Both the position numbers and the translations under genes were made by a program. 64,000 nt of DNA from Lasiosphaeris hirsuta. Lineage: Eukaryota; Ascomycota; Sordariomycetes; Sordariales; Lasiosphaeriaceae. Position 1 is the first letter of the stretch, and each line of letters starts with the position of its first letter. The notes under the pieces are model-generated. The model saw only the letters and a program-made list of their open reading frames with translations, made no database searches and was not told the origin of the DNA. The stretch is taken from contig JAUKUA010000004.1 of the NCBI GenBank assembly GCA_030549175.1, positions 5,456,001 through 5,520,000 of the forward strand, given 5' to 3'. Positions 54,954 to 64,000 of this stretch are shown here, in pieces.

Positions 54954-56433
54954 CTATATCTTAGGTTCTTCCGTCAAGCAGGCCCAGATCTCTGGTGCCA
55001 CGTGTTGTCCAAATGGCCCGCTTGAGAGTCTTCGGAAAGATTCCAAGACATTTGCGCGAAAACCCGGTGGTGACGACCAGTACGCAGCGAAGAGGCCCTG
55101 GCACTTGAATTCATGCGCAGAATCCGGGAATAGATTGAAGCTGATCACAAACTTATCGTTCGCTTTAGGTGGTGCCTCACTTCTGGTTCGTACACGGTTA
55201 GTAAATCCGAGGGGAACGTCTACGTCAAAGGGAGAGAACTCACGTTCCGAAGAGCATTGGCCGGATTGACCTCAAGGACTGGAGGCGGGCTTCTGGATCC
55301 AGACGAAGCGTTTCGTGCGCGATGCGTATCGCGACCTCTTCGAATGAACCTCCACGGCCAATCATGCCCTGGCGGTAGTGCTCTCTCAGCTTAGCCACAG
55401 CAATGTCGAGCAAACTGTCCGAGGTTTTGGATTTGGACAGATTGGGAGCATACTCGAGAGGGGTCTGGCCATCCAGGGCGACGTAGCAAGACAAGAGGCC
55501 AAAGGAGTATATGTCGGCGCAGGGCTGATAGGTGGCATGGTCCAGAGAACCACTCTCTTTGTAGTAATCGGGATGCTGCAGGCATTCCGGAGCACTCCAC
55601 TCAGGTGTGAAGCCACGGGGTCGGCTGTCAGCAAATGGTGATCGCACGCCGGATTTAGTGTAAGTAGTCATGCCGACGTATCCGAAATCAGCAATTTTGG
55701 CGGTAACGTTCGCGGGAGATTGGGCGTCGGCAAAGAGCAAAACGTTTTCGGGCTTCAGATCAGAGTGGACAATGTCGTGGTCGTGTAGCGCCGTGATACC
55801 ATCAGCAATGTCGGCTACTATGCTTGCACTCTTCTCAAACGGTAGGTGGCTGGGTCTTGAAGGGTTCGCGCCAGGATCGAAAAAGCATCTCAAATCGGGG
55901 TACTGCTCGTGTGCAAGCTCCACAAGCAAACCCGGCCGAACAACGGCGGTCGGGGCTTCTGCCGAAGAGGGGTCGCCATGGTCGAAACAGACGGCGAGCA
56001 GCTTGGTTATGTTTCTGTGGCGGTACAGGGATGGCTTGGACATCAACTGGAGCTCGTAGTTCATCTGGAGCAGCGCTAGCTTGTATGAGTCCCCGACATG
56101 GTCTCTGCGCATGTATTTGACGGCCACTCTTTGCCCGTTCCAGGTTCCTTTGCGAACCTGCATAGTCGCTCCCAACTGGCTGCTCAGGCTGTCGGGCTCT
56201 GCGGGAGGGGTATCGAGCTGGATATCGTCGGCGGCGGCCACCGGGACACGATTCCTGCCAGCCACCCTGAGAAAGCCCAGCTCCAGGTTCTCCAAGTTCG
56301 GGTCGGTAGATAGGAAGCGCTTGCGCACCGGGCGCGCTGTTTCGCCTGCCGCAGTGTCGTTCGGTCGTGGTAAGAACATGCCGATAGAGGGTATGTGCTC
56401 GATATGGTTGCCTTGGGTTTTGCTTTTTGGCAT
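54954..56433 (-). CDS. Ser/Thr-type protein kinase with extra C-terminal segment
   Basis: Two exons, 56433-55244 and 55182-54954. The 61-bp intron has GTGAGT, branch ACTAAC and acceptor CCAG. The total is 472 aa in frame. The kinase core has VAVK (K106), the catalytic loop HSDLKPEN (223-230, HSD for the usual HRD), DFG at 249-251 and an APE-type WSAPE. It therefore looks active apart from the Arg-to-Ser change. After the kinase, exon 2 adds about 76 residues (FVISFNLFPDSAHEFKCQGL) of unknown fold. The frame upstream of 56433 runs through a TA microsatellite (IYIYIY) and is probably untranslated. It is divergent from the caspase-like gene with only 249 bp between starts. Confidence 0.82.
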
Positions 56434-56458
56434 TTGGCCTCTTGGCAAATCCGGAACC

Positions 56459-56489
<31 letters not shown>

Positions 56490-56682
56490 TACCAATCCCA
56501 ATCACGTGAGAGAGGCGCAACTGGCAAAGAAAATAGCGCACCAGAGCCGCAATCACAACCAGGATCTACAGCAATGCATCTGCCCAACTGCAATGTGTAT
56601 CCCGCCTCACAATCAATCTCACTCGCCAGATCTAACGTGAATTCCGAGATTTCCGAGACCTACGGATGGGAGGCTAGACGTC
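56434..56682. promoter_or_regulatory. Shared divergent promoter with (TA)n repeat
   Basis: 249 bp between the kinase and caspase-like start codons. It contains a (TA)13-like microsatellite at about 56464-56490. Such a short gap suggests co-regulation of the two genes (inference). Confidence 0.6.
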
Positions 56683-58990
56683 ATGGGTGACTCAGCGCTC
56701 AAGTCTGCTCTCAACAAGTCTCTTGAGGACCGGTTTCGGAGATCATCAAATTACGACCACGTCGCTGTGTTGGTATTGTACTGGAAAGACTGCACCGACA
56801 AAGGATACTCCCAGGAGGCTAGCCAAGTTGCAGAACTTTTCAAGGGCAATTTTGGATACCGGGTGGATCGCTACGAAATACCTTGCGATGCCTCGGAACT
56901 GGAGCTTGATGCGAGGATTAGCAATTTCTTGCTTGCCAACCGGAAGCCAGATACTCTGTTGATCCTCCACTATGGGGGCCACGGGAATCCGGATGACGAT
57001 CGGGGGCAGGATCAAGAATCCGTATGGTGCGCGTAGGTCTCCGGCCCCGAATTTGTCTGTGGTGGAACTGGTTAACTCGGTATCCTCCAGGGAGCCGGAT
57101 GAGGGCTCTCCGTCGCTAAAGTGGTCCAATATCCAGCCAAAGCTCAAGCAACACGAGTCGGACGTCCTTGTACTCCTCGACTGTTGTTATGGCGCCCAGG
57201 CCGCAAGAGACAACCAGGCCCGCCGCCGCAGCCCGGTCCCTCCGAACGTCGAGCTTTTAGCCGCTTGCGGCATGGGCGAGAAAACAATACGGCCGGGGCC
57301 TCAGTCCTTCACCTCGCTCCTCTTGGCCGAACTCCGCTCCCAGTTGGATCAAGAGGGCTACGCCGTCATGGCCCTCACGCACAAGAACATGGCGGCCAAG
57401 CAATCCCGACTTGGGCAATCGGCGGGATACTTTCCCTTGGAGCGGAGGGGTGGCACAATACACCTGCAGCCCCTTCAGCGCAATACCATGGATGCCCCAG
57501 GTCGGAGGAAGGCGGTAGCGTCGTTGATCATGGAATTCTCCGTGAGCGACAGCGATCGCCAAGCTTTCGAAGATGTCATAGAGTGGCTGAAAATCAACCC
57601 CCCTCGCTCCGTGTCGAGAGTCGCTGTTGAAGACATTATCCGCTCCGCAACTGCGGTGTACCAATATGCCTCCTCCGGGAGGGAGGATGGGCAACGATCC
57701 ACGTCAAACTTCTCGTCCTTGCCGGATCCCGCCCAAAAGGACGTATGGTCGCGCTGGAGGACTTTCGGCGCCACCGTAAGCGGCTTGGCAAGGTATGTGG
57801 GAGGCTCTCAGTCGACAGAAACTACCCCACTTTTGAGCATCGACGAGCTGTCGGAAGACGTCGTGCGCGGATTGAACAAAGCCCTTGGGCCGGTCCAGAG
57901 TGCTATCGAACGGAATGTCATGTCGCTTCCTGAGATGGCGGACGAGAAGACGCTGCTGAAAGCAATCGATGACAAGCTCCTGGAGGACTTGGGCTTTGGA
58001 GACACGCTCAAGATGAGGCTAGCCGCGCACTTCGACGCCGGGTCTAGGCAAGACGGCCGGATGGAAATGAACCCCGGTGATATCCCCTTTGGACCCGACA
58101 GCCGGTTCCAGAGCTTCGCCATGGCAGAGGTTAGCCCGTTGGGACAAGTGCTTGTCGAATGTCAGACGTACACCAAGGGCGCCGCCGAGCGGCCTGCGCT
58201 TGTGTCTTCGAAACGGAGCATGCAGACGCTTGCAACGCTTCTCAACTCGTCCAAATCGGCTGACTTCCACACACTCACCTGCCTTCGTTTCTTTCACGAG
58301 CCGCTGGCTGGGCGATATGGCTTGGTTTTTGCGATTCCCAAAGGCTCTCGGCCATGTCAAATATCCCTACGGGACATTATCGATCGCGTTGCTAGCAAAT
58401 ATAAGCCCACGCTGGGCGAGCGTTTTGACATGGCTCACAAAGTCGGAAAAGCGATACTGAAGTGGCACCTTGTGGACTGGGTGCACCAGGGAATCGCGAG
58501 CCACAACGTCATCTTCTTCTATGACCCGGCTATCGGAGTCGACTATTCAAAGCCATACCTCTGCGGGTTTGCGTACTCTCGAGAAAGCATGACCCCTTCT
58601 ACAGGTCGGTTCGTGGAGGACTTTGACCTCAACGTATATCGCCACCCCGACAGACAAGGTGTGCCCACAAAATACCACCGAAAGGAGCATGACATTTATG
58701 CCTACGGTATCCTGCTGCTCGAGATTGGGATGTGGGGGCTGGTTGGGAAGCTGTTCAGCGACGAGGAGCGGGGGTCCCTATCACCTTATCAGATGGGACA
58801 AAAGATCGCCAAGACGTCGCAGGAAACACTGGCCCACGTCATGGGCTCGCCGTATGAACAGGCAACGCGAATGTGCTTGACCGGAGAGTTCGGGGTGGAT
58901 CTGGATGACACCATGCAGTCCAACTTGGCTGCAGCCTTTGACACCAAGATTCTGGAAGCCCTCAGGCAAGGTGTCGCCATTGGAAAGTAG
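56683..58990 (+). CDS. Caspase-like / pseudokinase fusion protein
   Basis: Two exons, 56683-57032 and 57091-58990. The 58-bp intron has GTAGGT, branch GGTTAAC and acceptor CCTCCAG. The total is 749 aa in frame. The N-terminal 250 residues are a caspase/metacaspase-like fold with catalytic His100 (HYGGHG) and Cys149 (VLLDCCYGAQA). A linker of about 200 residues follows. The C-terminal third reads like the kinase-like domain of fungal HeLo-type cell-death proteins: LKWHLVDWVHQGIASHNVIFF, PYLCGFAYSRES, DLNVYRHPDRQG and HDIYAYGILLLEIGMWG. It has no HRD or DFG motif, so it is a pseudokinase. Known fungal caspase-like proteases and HeLo-kinases act in regulated cell death. A joint role with the divergent kinase is inferred. 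Confidence 0.83.
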
Positions 58991-59046
58991 CAGAGAATGT
59001 CCCCGTTCCCGCCCATCCAAATACCCGTTTTGTACCTTACTTAACC

Positions 59047-59430
59047 TCAACTTGCACGCCTCAGCTTCGACTCGTCCACCTCGTCCGCATCCCGCACTGG
59101 CGTGCTAGCATCGTCATCATGGCAAAGGGCATACTTCCCGTTTGCCTTCACAGCAGCCACCAGATATGGTCCCTCGCGCGGCGCAGAGCCCCCGGGATCC
59201 AACCAAACCTTATCGCCCACATAAAACTTGGCCTGCTTTCCAATCAGCAAAGATTCTAGGACCCAGATTGGGACGACAGACCTTGGCGCTCTTTTTGATG
59301 TGGGCCCGCCACTGATCCTCCTCACTAGGCTGGTTGCCACCCTGTTCCGAAACAACGCTAATAAGAGGACGGAGGCCTCGGAATTAGCACACAAGAGCCC
59401 CCGAAAAACGGCACCCACTGACTCACGCAT
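59047..59430 (-). CDS. Small beta-barrel-type (SH3/KOW-like) protein, uncertain start
   Basis: The C-terminal 60 residues read FYVGDKVWLDPGG, REGPYLVAAVKANGKYALC and a short acidic tail. This pattern (GDKVWL...EGPY.V..V..GKY.LC) occurs in small fungal proteins of unknown function and in linkers of larger ones. The N-terminal half of the 127-codon frame is unlike it. A GTGAGT just inside the frame suggests an intron, so the true first exon is unclear. It sits convergent to the caspase-like gene. Confidence 0.45.
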   Translation of the reverse strand: MRESVGAVFRGLLCANSEASVLLLALFRNRVATSLVRRISGGPTSKRAPRSVVPIWVLESLLIGKQAKFYVGDKVWLDPGGSAPREGPYLVAAVKANGKYALCHDDDASTPVRDADEVDESKLRRAS

Positions 59431-59795
59431 CTTCTTTTGTCATGTCTTTGCTGTCCTCAAAGCAGGCAGATGCAAATATTCTGTTCAGGACTGGAATCTT
59501 GAAATAAAAATCTCACAGACTCGTTACCTTGCTGCGCAAAAAGTTGATCTGGCTTGATTTGGGGAGCAGTGTCGGGCGGCATTGATGCCTAACTACCCCG
59601 CCACACTGCGGAGGTGGCTGTTCGAGAGGCCTGCAGCTGAACCTAAACCTGACTGAACCCCTCCCCCCCCCCCCCCCCAAGGGAGCCCCCGCTGTCCACC
59701 CTCACTCCAGAAAACAGGGGGTAGTGGATGAAATAAGGCTCCAAGACAAAATTTTCTAAAGAATTCAAACTTCAAAAATGCCGTAATTTTGAAGC

Positions 59796-61060
59796 ATGGC
59801 ACCCGAAGGCGAGCCTAACACGGGTAATGGTGAGTGGGCAACACGAAGAGGTGGAACGGCGCATAATGCTAACACAAGGCCAGCGAGAATATCGGATTCT
59901 AGGGCGCCAAGACGTTCTACAACATTGCCCACGACAGCCCGCGGACCGTCGCACAGCATCCTCCCATACAGTCAGCAAGATGTCGTGAGCAAGAAGCAAG
60001 GTAATGCTCTCCTCAAGGAATAAACTACAAGACAATCGCATGAAAAAAAAAACGAAAAAAAAATGAAAAAAATTAACCCAAAGAACGGCAATGCAGTTGA
60101 GGACTACCGTCCAGGTTACCCTCGCTTCGCAGCCATCATCGGAGCCCATCCCCCTTTCCACATCTCGCGACGGTTCTCGCGACTTCGATCGCGCATCCTC
60201 CTGCATAAGCAAGACGAGATTTCAGTTCTCGAAGCACAGCTAGATGCTGCCGACGAGGAAGAGACCAATGCGCTCTATCTAGGCAACCGCCGTCGGGATC
60301 GGAACGAGGTACGGAAGCAGATCATCGATGAGGTTGGCCTGGCCTTGAGGGACTACGGTTCGTCCCCCCCTCCCACATCTCCTCTCATGGCCTCCGCGAT
60401 GCTGGCAGGGGCAGCTAATACGTGGCAGACGAGCTTCTAGAACGCAATCACCGCGTCCTCAAGTATGAAACACCGCAGCACTCGAACCTTGCAAGTCTGC
60501 AAAACTGGACAGAGGCTACGGGCTCTTTGGCTAGGGCCGAGCTTGCATACTTGGGCAATGCGGATGACTTGCTTTGCCTAGCCACGCAAACGGACAACAT
60601 CCTTGTGCACCTAGAGCTTCTTCTCGAAAGAGCAATAATCTGGGCGGCTGGGCTCTTCGGGAAGGTGGGTGAATTTTTCGTTGGCGCTCCGCTCTCTATT
60701 ATCAAAGAAGGAACGGGGCGATTAACGGCACATGGCGCGTTCTAGGACATCAGCTGCCGTGCCTCTCGCGATCCAAACGTCTATATATTCACCGGGACGG
60801 CCATCAGCAGGACAGCGCATGCCCTCGTAGCTTGGGCGGTCATTCTGCTTCTCCTATCACCAGTTATAGCCCTCAACGCCTTGGAAAGCGCACTCCTGCG
60901 GCTGATATTGATCATTTTAGCCGCGGCAATGGCTGTTGTGCTATTTGCCGTGCTAACACGGGCAAGAACGTGGGAGATGTTCGTGGCTGGGGCAACATAC
61001 TCTGCCGTTTTGGTCGTTTTTGTTGCGGGCACAGGCGTTGGTACACCCAATGCTGGCTAG
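59796..61060 (+). CDS. DUF6594 three-helix membrane protein
   Basis: Four exons, 59796-60000, 60097-60357, 60429-60664 and 60746-61060, sum to 1017 nt (338 aa) in frame. The polar N-terminus leads to VEDYRPGYPRFAAIIG and HISRRFSRLRSRILLHKQDE, the conserved opening of DUF6594. Then come SLQNWTEATGSLARAELAYL and, in the last exon, YIFTGTAISRTAHALVAWAV, a helix IILAAAMAVVLFAVL and the typical TRARTWEMFVAGATYSAVLV end. Three transmembrane helices lie at the C-terminus. The family is widespread in ascomycetes, often near cell-death genes. Function unknown. The first intron contains the poly-A tracts at about 60040-60072. Confidence 0.85.
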
Positions 61061-61927
61061 ATAGCGCGAGTGTGGCACCTATGTAGGATCACCGCGGCTC
61101 AAGCTTAGGTCGTAGCAGCTATTTAGGATAGTTAAAGAGAATTGCTGAGGGCAATGTTCAGGCACTCCCTATCACACTGCTGAGCTCACCCAAGGTCAAC
61201 AGGGTGTCTCACTTGACGCACTAGCATTATCTATTTATCGGAGCTATTCCTCGGACAACGCAGATGCTGCGTGGTCGGGCATCGTATCCTTGGCTGGAGA
61301 AGGTGCCGGAGTACTTTAAGGAGTTGGCTTGGAATTGCAACACAGCGGCTCCGGTGGTCTTTTTGGCATTGGTCATTGCTCATTGATAGGGCGGAAAGTC
61401 AGTATCGGTGTCTGAAGGGGTCTAGGGCGAGGGTTCGACGGCATATTATGGAGTATCTGATCTGCCGAATATAGCGAGGGGATCCTGTAGTTAGTTGGCG
61501 GTTCGTAGCTGTCGTACCATACTTAGATCAGACTCAAATGGCAACCTCCCCACAGATACTGGGCACAGAAGACGTGCCGAGCGGGATGCGAGCGAGAAAA
61601 CAGCCGATTCAAGGCTATTGGTTTGTCCTGCAAGATCTGAGCGTATATGATTTTTGTGAAAAGCTGGTTTTCGCATGCAAAAAAACACATGGGAATTTCG
61701 ACAGGTCATCTCCAGCTTGAGGTCATGAAGGGAAGTTTCATTCGCTTGGGTGACATGCTACCTGGCACTGGAAGATAGCTACAATCGACAGACCCATTCA
61801 TTCCCCCGTCCGCAGCGCATTAGTAGGTTGTTATCCCCACCGATAACCAAAGAGACTCCTATTCATATCCCCTCCGTGCCCTGCCTCCTCCTCCTCCCAA
61901 CCCCATAATATCCTTCCCAAACCTTAA
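61061..61927. other. Intergenic region with LTR-like remnant
   Basis: About 870 bp. Positions 61173-61205 (cactgctgagctcaccc...ggtcaacaggg) resemble the first 30 bp of the LTR-like element at 30667, with a few substitutions and one indel. No gene recognised. Confidence 0.4.
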
Positions 61928-62329
61928 TCAAACCCTCAAACCCTTTTGCCCCGGCGTTCTCGGCGGCGGGTATGGCTCATACTCTGAAAATCCCGCAGGA
62001 ATTTGTCGCGTCCTCGACGGTAGTGGTGACTTGAGATCCGCGTCCGAGTCGGAATCCCAATCTGAGTCGCGACGTCCATGTCGACCATCTGCCTCCGACT
62101 TGCTTGCGTTTGCCGTCAGACCATCGTATGCCTCATCTCGTTCCTCCTTGGCCTGCTTCGCCTTCTTTTTCCTCCGTCTGCAGATGGTAAACATGATGAA
62201 CGCGACGATGACGGCGAAGACGATGACCAGGGGTATGGCGACGACGGTGCCAAGCGAGATTGACTTTGTAACGGCGTCGGCGGCCGTGAAGACTTTGCCG
62301 ACGCCTCCTGATCGTGGGGCGATGGGCAT
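61928..62329 (-). CDS. Small single-span membrane protein
   Basis: 133 aa from ATG 62329 (MPIAPRSGGVGKVF). One transmembrane helix (VVAIPLVIVFAVIVAFIMFTIC) is followed by a strongly basic stop-transfer stretch (RRRKKKAKQ) and an acidic, serine-rich cytoplasmic tail ending in PYPPPRTPGQKGLRV. The frame is open upstream to 62593, but that part lacks protein character. No family recognised. A small membrane adaptor is possible. Confidence 0.6.
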   Translation of the reverse strand: MPIAPRSGGVGKVFTAADAVTKSISLGTVVAIPLVIVFAVIVAFIMFTICRRRKKKAKQAKEERDEAYDGLTANASKSEADGRHGRRDSDWDSDSDADLKSPLPSRTRQIPAGFSEYEPYPPPRTPGQKGLRV

Positions 62330-63726
62330 TTTGGAGTTGTTATTAAGATGTTTGGGGCTAATTGGATTGGGAGAAACAACTTCAATGGTGAGTGTGGTGA
62401 TGGGTGTTGATTGTCTTTTATCGAATGCTCCTTTTTGTTTCTGAAACATGCAACCCCATGCCTCTCCCCCTGGGGGCTGAGCATGGGTGTCAGGGGTTTG
62501 CATGCGCGCAACCTGGGTGACAAAAATATTGGTAACTATACTAAATCCAGTTGACATCACTTGGAGTGGTCTAAACAGGTACCTTAAACTCACTAAATAT
62601 CAATGGAAAAAACCCAACGCCTTTTTACTAATATCCAAGGCTTTCAAAGATTTATTTTAGGCATTTTTATTTTGGATCTACCCCTTTTTACTAAATGAAT
62701 ACCTCTTCGCCTTTCTTGTGTGCCGTCTTTTTTTGTCGGAGACTTGGCGCGTTTGCTGGTGGCGCTAGGGTGCCAAGCTTTGGGGGCTGGACTCTGCACG
62801 GATTGGGACTTGTTTCTCGCTGATCAGTGCCGTTAGAATTGCGACGCGACGCCATTCCTCTCAACGACATGGGCCCATGTGGATCTCAGTTGACCCTTTC
62901 ATCTACACCATAAAGTTGTGCTGCAGTGATTGACAGAATGATGAAAGCATTCGGATCGGAAAGTGGTAAGGTGCATGTGATGACGAGGTACCAACAGTTG
63001 AACAATCTGTGGGCAAACGGCAGTTGAGTCAATTGCCAGGGCCTTCCCTGCCGCGCAACGGCCAACAACGGCCAACAACGGCCTCGACAAGAAAAACGGG
63101 ATCTTGCGTGCCAGTACCATCAACGACTTCAGCCAATCATTAGACAGGCAAACGCATCTATTGGAGCAATCGGAAGAGTCAAATATGGCCATTTAAGGCG
63201 GAAAAGCTATTACTGTCGGCTCCTCCCCCACACATGTGTGGGGGGAGCACCTCCTCGGCCCGGCAACCAGGCTTTTATGATCCGGCCTTCTTAAGGACCG
63301 TGATGTGGCTTCAGTGACGAACTATAGATTACTGTTGCCCGCCTGCCGAGATGCAAAACACAAAGTTGGTAAGTTGACCGTCGAGAAGTGCGTACCTAAG
63401 GTACCTACCTAGGTACCTTACCTTGGGCAATAACGCGGTGCCCGGGAGAAACAGCCAGTCACGCCAGCACGGCGAGGGGCACCCATGGAATGAGATGTCT
63501 CTGTTCCACCAGCCGCGACTCCGTTATCTTTACCATAAATCTCTTGCATAAATCACAAAAGCATAGACTCTTGATCACCACCGCCGGTGGCTGGGCAACG
63601 CTCTACTTATAAGCCCTCTCACAGCCAAAGGTATGTCAACCTTCAAGACCATGTTTGTCAGTTCGGCTTATCAAGGCCACCATTTGTATCCGCTACATTA
63701 CGGCATTTCTCGATTTTGGAACCCAT
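62330..63726. other. Intergenic region
   Basis: About 1.4 kb; only short weak frames. It contains the palindrome at 63225-63244 and an imperfect palindrome built of GGTACCT units near 63397-63422. Confidence 0.45.
63225..63244. repeat. 20-bp perfect palindrome
   Basis: cccccacacatgtgtggggg, perfectly self-complementary, in otherwise non-coding sequence. It could be an extruded hairpin or a protein binding site. Nothing shows its use. Confidence 0.85.
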
Positions 63727-63850
63727 CATAAGTAGAAAGCAAAGCTCCTAGCGGTATAGATTGTATTTATAAGGAAATTAATGGAGTAAAGTATGTTTTG
63801 GCGCTAGCAATAAAGGGGGTGCACATGTAGATTATCATCATCTATAGGGT
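63727..63850 (+). mobile_element. Fot/pogo-like remnant
   Basis: Pieces resemble the Fot element at 33486-35363 in the same order. The stretch near 63729 (ataagtagaaagcaaagctcctag) matches near 34588. The end (gaaattaatgg...atgttttgg...aaagggggtgcac) matches 35262-35312. The middle of the transposase is missing, so this looks like an internally deleted relic. Confidence 0.5.
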
Positions 63851-64000
63851 CGATGGGTTATTAATACGGGTACGATGGATTAGACAAGTTGGATAAGTAG
63901 ATAGATAAGAGGATGGATGGGCAGTGAATGGCTTCCTCACGGCCCTAGCGCCCACCTGGACCTACATCTTGCGCCTGACCGGGTGCCATTCGTAACCTCC

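Noticed and set aside
56434..56556. N-terminal extension of the kinase (IYIYIYIY)
   Set aside because: It is a translated TA microsatellite in the short divergent promoter, not a membrane segment.
57018..57036. Frameshift in the caspase-like gene
   Set aside because: A proper 58-bp intron (GTAGGT, GGTTAAC, CCTCCAG; 57033-57090) explains the frame change and keeps the total length divisible by three.

Overview
This window is from a filamentous ascomycete (Pezizomycotina, probably a Sordariomycete). The genes carry short introns of about 50-150 bp with GT..AG borders and CTAAC/CTGAC-type branch sites. The gene families are ascomycete ones: highly reducing PKS, PTH11-like rhodopsin-domain membrane proteins, OrsD/Upc2-type regulator, fungal STAND protein, HET fragments and DUF6594. 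Tad-like LINE, Fot/pogo and LTR-type repeats show the C-to-T / G-to-A decay typical of RIP (repeat-induced point mutation).

Positions 1-24300 look like a polyketide cluster. In order they hold a zinc-finger/Upc2-like regulator (-), a stand-alone enoyl reductase (+), a broken trypsin-like peptidase (-), a BAHD-type acyltransferase (-), a rhodopsin-domain membrane protein (-), an 11-exon HR-PKS (+, KS-AT-DH-MT-ER-KR-ACP, about 2636 aa by my exon model), a GTPase fragment and a second rhodopsin-domain protein (-). A likely pathway is reduced, C-methylated polyketide chain made by the PKS, extra enoyl reduction by the trans-ER if used, then esterification by the acyltransferase. The product cannot be predicted from sequence alone.

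Positions 24300-29474 are gene-poor apart from an intronless CorA-like two-helix membrane protein with an unusual four-CxC cysteine block. Positions 29914-41345 are a nest of three LINE 3' parts, all on the minus strand. The largest copy was interrupted by a 1322-bp TG..CA element with a CTTAT target duplication, and by a 1878-bp Fot/pogo element with a TA duplication. Both insertion sites can be reconstructed base by base. The third LINE part encodes a Zn2Cys6-type cysteine cluster where the sister copies have RNase H.

Positions 44087-61060 form an accessory, immunity-like neighbourhood. It contains a NACHT STAND protein, a bacterial-type D-Ala-D-Ala ligase, a REX exonuclease broken by one stop, two HET relics, a protein kinase divergently paired with a caspase-like/pseudokinase fusion, and a DUF6594 membrane protein. 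The kinase/caspase-pseudokinase pair is my best candidate for an undescribed cell-death system. The last 3 kb hold a small single-span membrane protein and a second Fot-like remnant.

All exon borders come from reading splice signals and frame by eye. Where I give a total length, the exon sum was checked to be divisible by three.
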